From Priapulus caudatus (taxonomy: Eukaryota > Priapulida > Priapulimorpha > Priapulimorphida > Priapulidae): 29,736 nt of DNA. The translations under genes were made by a program, and so were the position numbers. The stretch's first letter is position 1, and each line of letters begins with the position of its first letter. Below the pieces are notes generated by a model. It saw nothing but the letters and a program-made list of their open reading frames with translations. It had not been told where the DNA came from and did no database searches. Shown one piece after another: positions 9,901 to 29,736 of this stretch. Location: positions 263,367 to 293,102 of the forward strand of contig NW_014577206.1 of the NCBI RefSeq assembly GCF_000485595.1. Direction: 5' to 3'.

Positions 9901-10050
9901 AGTTGAGCATTACAACATTTTGAGTAATGTTGAACGTTAGCAAGTCACAAGTTGGTGTCCCTACTGTGGTGCAAATAATGCATGTTGATATTCGTAGTAA
10001 AAGCATCTGTTTTCTTTACAGAACATCATAAGAATGCGAAATACCACTAG
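6938..10050 (+). CDS. ATP5MF: Mitochondrial ATP synthase subunit f (last three coding exons; 5' exon not found)
   Basis: Subunit f is a small single-span subunit of the Fo sector of ATP synthase in the inner mitochondrial membrane. Exons read 6938-7036, 7294-7410 and 10022-10050, joined in phase with canonical AG/GT ends (donors gtaagt twice). Exon one gives VKLGELGAWFARRNKSPQ. Exon two gives WWRWQHKYWFPRKAGMAPFF followed by the hydrophobic span FFQLMIGTMGVFYLLNYGSL. The tiny last exon gives KHHKNAKYH and TAG. These match the insect subunit f pattern (VKLGE, WWRWQHKY, LKHHRNYKYH). About 80 residues are visible. The N-terminal exon, expected to end with one base of a split codon, was not located in 1-6937. 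An ATTAAA at 10264-10269 is the best polyadenylation signal. The 2.6-kb last intron contains an antisense IGFBP-domain gene. The family call is firm; the incomplete 5' end is the main uncertainty. Confidence 0.93.
7422..7427 (-). promoter_or_regulatory. AATAAA polyadenylation signal for the nested IGFBP-domain gene
   Basis: AATAAA on the minus strand, 119 bases past the TAA stop of the nested gene. Cleavage 10-30 bases further would fall at about 7395-7412, right at the boundary of the ATP synthase exon (ends 7410) on the other strand. The antisense transcript would thus end with minimal overlap of host coding sequence. Confidence 0.6.
7546..9339 (-). CDS. Secreted single IGFBP-domain protein, nested antisense gene
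   Basis: Three minus-strand exons, 9339-9281, 9109-8968 and 7719-7546, join in phase into 124 codons plus TAA. Residues 1-20 form a signal peptide (MRIGNIVICAAVLLTAIMKA). The mature part has 12 cysteines in the order of an IGFBP N-terminal domain: SCAAC, FLRC, ENC, then DVCNCCQVCAK (the GCGCCxxC-type motif), and in the last exon RCGGSWWLMGRC, GLQC and GTCK. The length fits the single-IGFBP-domain (SIBD) family of invertebrates. The final cysteine is preceded by an unusual basic insert with GKGRR. The protein should be extracellular; whether it binds insulin-like peptides cannot be read from sequence. The gene lies wholly inside the last intron of ATP synthase subunit f. Its own second intron (7720-8967) holds two MITEs and a minisatellite. 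Acceptors and donors are canonical (ag/gtacgt, gtacga). Confidence 0.9.
7873..8146. mobile_element. MITE with GGCCATCCTTAAAA inverted ends
   Basis: The left end taaggccatccttaaaag...gtttgctgtcctccgacc (7873-7915) is the reverse complement of the right end ggtcgggggacagcaaac...aaggatggccta (8105-8146), with a few mismatches. A partial extra inverted copy lies near 8018-8045 (tggcaaacatgaggacagac). No coding capacity. It shares its end design with the element at 8390-8716. Confidence 0.75.
8390..8716. mobile_element. MITE related to the one at 7873-8146
   Basis: ttaggccataataaaaatag...gtttgccctcgcctgacc (8390-8420) is mirrored by gggtcggctgagggcaaac...tctaattgtggcctta (8673-8716). Like the neighbouring element it goes from TAGGCCA through an A-rich spacer to GTTTG..CCTC..GACC. 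The two lie 240 bp apart in one intron. Confidence 0.75.
8784..8904 (+). repeat. 26-bp minisatellite, about 4.5 copies
   Basis: The unit is atgttaccgagtgagggtgt plus gcagac. Copies alternate at the last base (gcagaa / gcagac) and at gagtgagg/gagtgaga, which suggests a 52-bp higher-order dimer. There are no spacers, so it is not a CRISPR array. Confidence 0.85.
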
Positions 10051-10330
10051 CAATAGCCGAGGGAAGGCCAGACTCCTAGAGATGTAGATTCCACATCACC
10101 TCTGTCGTCTGTAACAGTGATCAGTTACTTCCACATTTTCCCTCGACTATTTGTGTCGAGCGTATGGATCTGAAGTAAAAAACTACTTGGTTACACGTGC
10201 TTCAGTTCTAACAAATTCATAAATTGCCTACACATTTGTTTCCAATTGTTGTGATGCAGAAATATTAAACAAAGTCTGTTAACTAGTTAAAAGTCACTGT
10301 TGTTTCTTTATTTTCTCAATATTTTATTAC
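10051..10330 (+). other. Presumed 3' UTR of ATP synthase subunit f and flank
   Basis: Non-coding sequence after the TAG stop (10048-10050). It contains one plausible polyadenylation hexamer, ATTAAA at 10264-10269. Nothing else is recognised. Confidence 0.45.
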
Positions 10331-10688
10331 CGAGGACGAGATCGCCTCTAAGTTCTAACGTGCTGCTCGGGAAACTGGGCCTCGACGACCTCGAGTCGGT
10401 GTTGCGAACCAGGCGTGTCCGCTGGTTCGGCCACGTTGAGCGCAGCGAAGGCTGGATAAACAGAGTCGATGGAGCGAGGGGGTGGGGGCGTGGACGCCCA
10501 ACAAAGACATGGGAAGAGACTGTGAAGAAAGACAGGGTAGCACTCGGCCTGGTACAAGTCAACCCGAGTGACAGGGGAGAGTGGAGCGGAAGATTGAGGA
10601 CTGTTGTCACGCAGGACCCACCCCTCTTCGTGAGGGACTAATTTAGTCCTGCGTCAACAAATAAACGATGAAGATGATGATGATGATT
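10331..10688 (+). mobile_element. 5'-truncated non-LTR retrotransposon (reverse transcriptase C-terminal tail)
   Basis: The + strand frame that closes at the TAA after FVRD (10641) gives LRTRRVRWFGHVERSEGW followed by GWGRGRPTKTWEETVKKDR and ALGL. This is the characteristic C-terminal tail of LINE-type reverse transcriptases (RRLRWFGHV.R / RGRPxKTW motifs). It is followed by a short 3' tail with AATAAA (10660-10665) and a (GAT)n microsatellite (about 10666-10685), as found at the ends of RTE/CR1-like elements. All upstream endonuclease and polymerase sequence is missing. It sits between the convergent 3' ends of subunit f and tepsin. Confidence 0.85.
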
Positions 10689-10806
10689 TATTGCATAGCA
10701 AAAGCCAAATATGCATATTTTTGCACACACGGTTTGCTCAACTTAATTGTACATATCAACAGAAATACCACAGCCAAGTTTAATATAATTGGTTTGTAGC
10801 ATTACT

Positions 10807-10812
10807 TTTATT
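10807..10812 (-). promoter_or_regulatory. AATAAA polyadenylation signal for tepsin
   Basis: AATAAA on the minus strand, 95 bases past the TAA at 10908-10910. It is the first such hexamer downstream of either proposed tepsin stop. Confidence 0.6.
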
Positions 10813-10907
10813 CATTCAAAATATGTACACATAATTTACAGTACTGTTAGGTGCTGCCATCTAGTGAGGTGAGTGCTATACCAACTTGGCTTGCAACTTC
10901 CTGCATT

Positions 10908-13900
10908 TTAGTTGGCAAATAATGGCTTGGCAGTAGAGCTTTTGGTTGGCATTCTGCTACTCCTGTTGACATCAGACAACCTCTCCATTATCAGCATTAT
11001 CTAGAAACAAAAACATTCTTTCCGTATCAATTAACATAACATTTCACATGAACAACATAGAATAAAAGATCACATACAACAATTCCGGTAAACGAGAGTA
11101 TTGAAGTCGTTCGTATCATTTATAATTTTCCAGTGGTGCTAAATAAGGATATCCACAATTTGAAAATGACCTTTAATGCCTTATATTTCACTTGGTCATC
11201 CGTTGTTCGCTGGCTTAGCACATCCAGGCTGGATGTTAGGGTACTAGACAGGAGTCCCACACTAGCTACACCAGATCTTAGCAATGCCTCCATCGCCAGC
11301 ATCATAGCCTGAAATTACACACACGTAGACACACAAGACACTCACAATCTGTGCCCTTCATGAAAGAACAACTAACAAATTGCAACAACTTTCTTGAGAC
11401 ATTATTAAATAGTAATATGCAAACAACTCCTTGACAAATAGCATCACAATAAAACCTGCATTCGCGGATAATTTTGTTTAGACATTTCGTTGTCATACTC
11501 ACCAAGAGAGACTCATTTGAAGATGAGCAATCTTCCACGTGATCTCTCAACAACTCCACTATCTTTATCACATTGAGGTACAAGACCCTAAACAGAAAGA
11601 AAAATCATATGTTTTGCATGCGTAAAACGAACCGCAACTACAAATATGCACACTCACATAAATAGACTGTAACACACTAGTGCTGAGAGGGTCTGTCCCC
11701 CAGGGTACTGCCGGAACGTACCCTGGGTACGGTCCGGTATACCGGAATGTACCCTGGTACTATCTAATATGCCGGACCGTACCTCGCTTGAGTCTAGGGA
11801 GTCGCCTACGCCTACGCCTACTCCCTAACCCTAACCATATCAAATAGTGACCAGGGTACGTTCCGGCAGTACCCTGGGGGACATAGACCCTATGAGCTAT
11901 ACTAGTAGTCCCTTGCGTGAGAAGTTAGATGTAGGCCCCTACATCCCATACTCACTGCTGCACAAAATCTTCAACCTCTGTCCTGGTAATCATCTTTCCT
12001 GATTTGGTAATATCTAAATGTCTTTTCACTAGCTGCTCCTCTTCCGACCAGTTAAACTTTGTTAATTCTTCTTCGGACCTGGAAAAATTATCAACACTTA
12101 TATAACGCCATACAGTGGGTAGAGGAAAGTGAGAGAGAGAGAGAGAGTATGAGAGCAAGAGAGAGAGAGTGTGAGAGCGAAAGAGAGAGAAGAGAGAGAG
12201 AGAGAGAGAAATAGAGAGAGATACTTTACTATGAAATACAATTCTCTATACATATTGATGTTAACCTATGTCATTTCTTCATATTTAACGGAATTTTCAC
12301 CTGGGGGAAAGCAAGTTAGCCGATATTGGTGTGTCAGACGACTTCATTCCCTCAGGTGCCCCTTCTCCTTCCTCTCCATCATCACTGTCTGCCCAGCCAC
12401 CTCCTGGCTTGCCGGGTATTCGAACTATAAGAAAGAGTCGTGATATCAACTGTTTGCCAACAACATAACAACTTCACACTAATTGTCTACATGATGAATT
12501 CAAATTTATGCCACATGTATGCAAAACAGTGAACAATTCCTGTCTAGCCACCGCCGCAGAAACATTTTGAAACCCGATCTTAGGCAGACCTTTTTTCATG
12601 AGAAGACAAAAATATATTCTGTGCAAACGTGGCAAACAGAACATTGTGACCGGCAGTAAAGAATCTATATTACGATAATAATTAAATTAAAATATAATCA
12701 AGTAAAATATATAGAAAAGTAATTTATTAATTTTTTCTCATATATGATATGTGACTATAAATAGGTTGGTTATCAGTGAGTGGTACACGTATTGAGGTGA
12801 TTCACCTTCGCGACATCGAGGGGGACTCTCCATCCTAACTTGACCTTGGCTGCACCGTGGCCCTGAATCCATGGTGATGGCTTCCGTGGGAAGATGGGCA
12901 GGTGAGTACAGTCCAAACTTCCCTTCCAGACCATCTCTTAGCAGCGCATTGTCCGACTCTGGTGCCCCGACTAGCTTGTCTTTCAGGTCGATAAGGCCGG
13001 ACATTACCAAGTCACCAATTGACTCTGTTGTAAGAACATTTTACATAAGTCTGGTCATTACTTAATCAATCTTAATAACGACCTTGGCAATAGAACTACA
13101 TCTCATATGAAGATGAGAACAAATAATAATCTTACTCTCAGGCAACATCGGGGCATTTCCAAAGCCTTCATACTTTCCAGTCGCACCACTTGTCCCCATT
13201 CCATGCAATCTCTCTAAAAGAAGAAACACAAAAGAATTATAGTACCAGTTTAGTATCAGGAAGCCATTGAAAACTTGTCTCTCAATTATTATCCTCAACT
13301 TAACAGCAAAATCAACACAAGCAATTAATCAAGGGGATGCAAAAAGAAAGCACGTCATCAAACCTGGTTTATCAGGTACTGGTTTTCGCTGTGTTTCCGC
13401 TTCAATCACATCCGTGTTAAACAGTTGTTCAAGCACATCCTGCAACAGTCACACACTCACAATCTCCTCACCTCGCCATGTCCCTAACTGTAGAGGAACT
13501 TGTTAAAATAAAATCACCACGCAAACACTGCATACACAAAAATATACATCTCTATCATGATGCGGTAAGTCTGACTTGCCGTGAACAATCCTTTATGACT
13601 TAATTCAAACTGTAGCCGCCTAACTGGTTCAATGAGTATCTTATACATGTGTATGTTGATTACCTCTGCAGCTTTCCTAACACTAATGTAAGGTGCATTT
13701 CCATGCATGACATCTGGCGGACCGTGATACCCTGCATCAAAGCAGACAATATATTATATCATGCGTATATATACACCATCACGTTTGGATTGGTGAGCAT
13801 AAGGAAACAGATATCTTCTATCATTTCTATAAATGGGAAACAATATAGCAGAAACCAACCATCCCCTGCTTTGTTTATCTGCCACTCTAATATGTTGCAT

Positions 13901-15436
13901 CCCTCTTGCTCATAGATAATGAACCGTACCAGCCGCATCCTTGATTCGCTGAGATCGTTTTCTCAAGCCCTGTCGAAACTCACAGTGGCCATCACGTATG
14001 CAGTGCAGCAGCAGACGCAGCACCTTCAACTTGACATGGTAGGAACGGCTGGCCAGCCTCTGTAGAAAGTAGGCAATCAGCTGCTGGCAGTGCGTGCCCG
14101 ACTCAAGGGAGAGACCTGCGAGAAAAACATGCGTACGCTATCACCACGACGCAGGCAAACACGAGGAAACCAGAAACCGAAACGTTCGATTGGAGTGCGA
14201 TCAAAGTATAACTGTAACGTAGGACAAAATATTATGTACAATTAAATCCTGTTGGAATTATGCTACCTGGTCCAGCCCACCACAACCCTTGTCTACATAA
14301 CGTATTGCCAACACCACCCCTTCTCTAGACACCACACTCAGGTATGCTACTACGGTACTACCTGATGAGAAGTCATCACTAACCAGATGAGGAGTGATAA
14401 GTAAGTAAATAAATTTTAATTTTTAATAAAATTATAAAGTAACATATAAATATACAGTAACATATAAATATACAGTAACGTAATAAATATACAGTAACTC
14501 TAATCCCTAACACTAATGCTAAGTACTGGCATTAATAAGAGCAATCTCCATTTCATTCTCTATATAGAGGGCACGACCTAGACATGTCTGAATGCACAGG
14601 AAACAGCTATGACGATGCGCTAACTTGAATTTAGATAACACAGCGAATATAATTCATAAAAATGCTATGTTAAAGAATGCTTTAACCCACAATTTCGCTC
14701 CACTTCAAAGCCTTGCCCACTGTTGAAGTGCGTTAAGTTTGCTGGGGGGGGGGGGGTACGTAAGTGCACCGTTTGTTGTTGTTATAGGCTATAATGTTGC
14801 ATGTTGTAGGGTATAACTTAATTAGCAGCTGTTTCCAACTGCATTTACTTCTCGGCAAATAAATTATAACTTGCTTAACTGCCATCGTTTACACTAGACG
14901 GACTTGCGGCACCGGTTATTGCGCGCAGCGCACAGCGCGCGACGAAGCCGCACCCCCACAGCGAATACGCCGCCCCCTTTTTGTCCAGTTAGACAGATAT
15001 GTTAGACAGGGGTCTGAAAACGAACTCCGCAAAAACGGGGCGGAATCCAACCGAAATTTCGCGATCGACGGCTAGAGGCCATCTCCAAACGGCCCCTAGA
15101 AATTTTTTGGGGTGGCGCACCCCACGGGTAACGCGTAGTGGCTCCTACAAGAAACCCCCAAAAATGCTGTCAATCAGCGACCACGCGCTCGCTCATTGCC
15201 CGCTAGGCGATCACGTCATCCGTTGCCGAACAAAGCGTGATGTCAATCACGTGTTTTTACGAACACCGCGCGCGCGTTTTTCAGCAGCGGTGCGAGTTTT
15301 TACACTTAGCGGCCGTGGGAGTGGGAGAGAAAGCGAGCGAGAGATAGGAGTTTTTGCGCAGTGCGCGGCATACCACGCGGTCTGACACGCAGCGCGAGAG
15401 TGAGCGAGAGAGAGAGAGACCGTGGGGAGTGGGAGA

Positions 15437-15511
<75 letters not shown>

Positions 15512-16995
15512 NNNNNNNNNNTCAATGTTTGGTTAATTAAGGTAAGGAACCAACATTTGATTAAGGTTCTAGACACTTATTTTTATTCGCCAACATGGGC
15601 GAGTCAGCTTTAGCTTTCACTCGCCCGGCCCGATATTATTTTCACTCGACATATGATTGGCGAGCGGACGAGTGCCAAGCTCGCACGCTGTTTAAACGCT
15701 GTCGGGCAGCGTGCAGAATCGCTAGTGTGTCCTAGGCTTAAGCTAGCTGTGCCTGTCACAGGCAGACACGATAACACGCCAAGACGCACATTTGCTATTC
15801 AAATTTTTGGCTGGAAATTGTTCCCTGCACACATGTTTTTACGTCTTTTTGGGGACCACGCGGTCGCACTTTTGACACGCAGCGAGCGAGAGAGAGAGAG
15901 AGAGAGAGAGAGACCGTGGAGAGTGGAAGAAAGAGAGAGAGAGAGAGAGAGAGAGTCGCACAGCCTCGTTGGGCTAGAATACGTATGCATAATGATGCTC
16001 CCAGCAAGCCGTGGTTGGCTATTACACATGGTTTTTACAAATACGGCGGAGCGAGAGATTGCAGGCCCCCTCCTCCCCCCCGCACAGCCTGTGGCGACCA
16101 GAATACGTGGACAATACGCTAGCTGCTATAAATATATAGTTATGTGTCAGTGTGCAGCAGCTAGCGTGTGGCGGCCAGCGTGTGACAGTGTGTTGCAGAT
16201 GAGCATTCCCCCACCTAAGGCCGCCGTAGCCGAGCCGGTGTAGGTGTGACGAAATCTGCGCAATGTTACGCTGCCTGCTATACGGATTCGCGCACCCGCC
16301 CTCCTTCGGCGCGCGAATTTGTATAGCGGGCAGCGCGAGATGCTACATACAACACCCCACGGTCGCGTGCGCCCAGTCCCGCGGAAGTGCGCGGCTTAAC
16401 CGCTCTCGGCGGTCGGGGAACAACGCATCTTTTGCGCAACGCCATCTTGTACCCGGTCTCTCTGGATCAGAGACAGATTGGTGTGCGACGTGTACCTATG
16501 ATTTCAGATATCATGAAGCCGGGAGTTGGTTCGTCATCATCAGCGGTAGCCTGAGTTAATGTTGGAAGCTGTAAGGAGTAAACAAAGACATACTTTTGGT
16601 TACGTAAATAATACGCACATACACTGATACAGTGATACACTGATACAGATAGCTTCAATGTAGTATGCGGATACCATATACTATTATAGCTCTAGTACTA
16701 CTACTATTAGTATTACTACTAGTACTACTACTAGCTCCTGCTACTAGTACTACTACTACTACTACTACTACTACTAGTACTACTAGCTTGATGACCTTAT
16801 GGTTATGCCAGTTATGGCAATAGCTTGAAATTTATCAAATCTGATAATGATAGGTCTCACAACTCCGTCTTCGGTATACTAGTCCCTTGGACTTTGAAGA
16901 GTTCAGACTATTACTTACGATGCTACGAGGTTATTACGTGAAGTACAAACCTTATCTATGAATGAAATCCTGTCTCTAATTCTTGCTGTATGCAT
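10908..16995 (-). CDS. TEPSIN: Tepsin, AP-4 complex accessory protein (12 coding exons)
   Basis: Tepsin is an epsin-like accessory protein of AP-4 coats at the trans-Golgi. Minus-strand exons are 16995-16951, 16568-16496, 14115-13930, 13731-13664, 13439-13364, 13213-13136, 13024-12806, 12424-12301, 12078-11956, 11587-11503, 11308-11171 and 11000-10908; phases join throughout to give 435 residues (human about 525). The ENTH-like domain (residues ~6-135) reads IRDRISFIDK, LPTLTQATADDDEPTPGF, HVKLKVLRLLLHC and GPPDVMHGNAPYISVRKAA, matching vertebrate tepsin (RDRLSFL, TSDDD, GPPDPLHGN). A middle linker carries PGKPGGGW (~252-259). The VHS-like domain (~280-420) reads EEEQLVKRHLDITKSGKMIT, DFVQQVLYLNVIKIVELLRD and AMMLAMEALLRSGVASVGLL. 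The last donor is weak (aag/gtcatt); reading through instead ends at a stop near 11120. The GRB2 gene starts head-to-head 645 bp away. The 2.4-kb second intron contains a 10-N gap. Confidence 0.92.
11682..11897. mobile_element. Palindromic MITE, copy B, in tepsin intron 9
   Basis: gctgagagggtctgtccccc at the left and gacatagaccctatgagc at the right, with the same gtaccctgg / ggtataccgg palindromic interior as the copy at 5110-5346. The core holds a shorter CCCTAACCCTAACC telomere-like motif. Flanking 9-mers cacactagt (11673-11681) and tatactagt (11898-11906) match at 7 of 9 positions and are read as an aged target duplication. Confidence 0.85.
12129..12222 (+). repeat. (GA)n microsatellite in tepsin intron 8
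   Basis: An interrupted GA tract (gagagagagagagagagtatgagagcaagagag...) directly upstream, on the minus strand, of the acceptor for the exon ending at 12078. Transcribed from tepsin it gives a CU-rich tract in the pre-mRNA. Confidence 0.85.
15371..15511 (+). repeat. (GA)n microsatellite and 5' flank, first copy
   Basis: ccacgcggtctgacacgcagcg leads through gagcgagagagag, accgtggggagtgggagaaa and about 80 bases of GA dinucleotide to the edge of the N gap. The same order of blocks reappears at 15857-15952. Confidence 0.8.
15512..15521. other. Assembly gap of 10 N
   Basis: Ten N directly after a long (GA)n run. The fixed size suggests a scaffolding placeholder, so the real distance is unknown and GA length is not reliable. 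Confidence 0.98.
15857..15952 (+). repeat. (GA)n microsatellite and 5' flank, second copy
   Basis: ccacgcggtcgcacttttga, then cacgcagcgagcgagagaga, then accgtggagagtggaagaaa and GA dinucleotides. It parallels 15371-15511 on the other side of the gap. Confidence 0.8.
16675..16790 (+). repeat. (ACT)n microsatellite in tepsin intron 1
   Basis: An imperfect run of act/agt triplets (tagtactactactattagt..., then a pure tactactactactactacta). It is partly self-complementary because ACT and AGT blocks alternate. Confidence 0.85.
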
Positions 16996-29312
<12,317 letters not shown>

Positions 29313-29584
29313 GTAAGACACTTCTTCATTCTCAGTATTTCGACAAAAAAAAACAGTGATTATGTTAAAGAATGCACGGTCGAACTGGTCTTCATTAATA
29401 AGTTAATTGAGATGCATGTAGCAGTCATTTTCATACCAGGGTAACGTTTAATATATGATTCAGGTCAAACATGATGTTTAACACCGTAGTATTCATGCCC
29501 GTACATGGAATCATACCGTCCGTGCCTTTTCAAAATGCACGCTTAAACTCGAAACGAACGCCCGCGATGTAGAACGTACACCCA

Positions 29585-29736
29585 GGGGCGGATCTAGGGG
29601 GGGTGTCCAGGGGGTCCGCACCCCACCCTTAATTTTAAAATGCCTACAAAATTTCTCCATATTTTTTTAGGGCTAAGTTTTTCTGATAAAAGATTTACTT
29701 ATATATATATATTATCATATACAACCATATATAATA
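29585..29736. mobile_element. hAT-like non-autonomous element end, cut by window edge
   Basis: CAGGGGCGGATCTAGG followed by ggggggtgtccagggggtcc and an A-rich interior. This CAGGGGCGGAT start is a widespread terminus of animal hAT MITEs. The partner end lies beyond the window. Confidence 0.6.

Larger units (their letters stand above)
14116..16495 (-). other. Tepsin intron 2, repeat-rich and partly unresolved
   Basis: It contains an 18-bp tandem repeat (gtaacatataaatataca, about 14440-14500), a 13-bp G homopolymer (14744-14756), a GC-rich block (14890-15310), GA microsatellites on both sides of a 10-N gap, an imperfect hairpin (16269-16335), and a segment at about 16125-16215 resembling the right end of the element at 17842-19378. 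No extra exon was recognised. Confidence 0.6.

Noticed and set aside
12171-12443. Plus-strand 90-codon ORF
   Set aside because: The real coding is on the minus strand (tepsin exon 12424-12301, with PGKPGGGW). The plus frame is its shadow joined to a GA repeat.
15247-15613. Ser-Leu and Arg-Glu repeat ORFs crossing the N gap
   Set aside because: (GA)n/(CT)n translations that even include unknown residues from the gap.

Overview
This is a stretch of nuclear DNA from an animal, not a prokaryote. It has phase-consistent split genes with GT..AG introns, kilobase introns full of MITEs, microsatellites and minisatellites, and one 10-N scaffold gap. The encoded orthologues (GRB2/Drk, tepsin, mitochondrial ATP synthase subunit f, a single IGFBP-domain protein) indicate a metazoan, most probably an invertebrate. 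I cannot fix the phylum from sequence alone. Most long single-frame ORFs here are not genes. The real genes were found by reading short exons and checking splice phase.

Layout. (1) 1-4430 is a large, old inverted-repeat structure. Its left arm starts outside the window and its right arm is around 4010-4417. It encloses about 3.5 kb with unidentified ORF blocks. (2) 4430-6900 has no confirmed exon. It holds a ~1.3 kb foldback element (5031-6355) whose left arm was hit by a 237-bp palindromic MITE, then minisatellites. (3) 6938-10050 (+) carries the last three coding exons of ATP synthase subunit f. Its last intron (7411-10021) contains, on the opposite strand, a complete three-exon gene for a small secreted IGFBP-domain protein (7546-9339, -). 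(4) 10331-10688 is a 5'-truncated non-LTR retrotransposon tail lying between two convergent genes. (5) 10908-16995 (-) is tepsin (AP-4 accessory protein), 12 coding exons. (6) 16996-17640 is a head-to-head promoter. (7) 17641-29312 (+) holds the first five coding exons of GRB2: the N-SH3, the whole SH2 and a linker microexon. The C-terminal SH3 lies beyond the right edge.

The genes do not form a pathway. GRB2 is a receptor-tyrosine-kinase/Ras adaptor, tepsin works in AP-4 vesicles at the trans-Golgi, subunit f is part of the mitochondrial ATP synthase membrane sector, and the IGFBP-domain protein is secreted. The most interesting architecture is the antisense gene nested in the subunit f intron, the compact GRB2/tepsin divergent promoter, and three families of palindromic mobile elements whose nested insertions leave clear target-site duplications and filled/empty site pairs.
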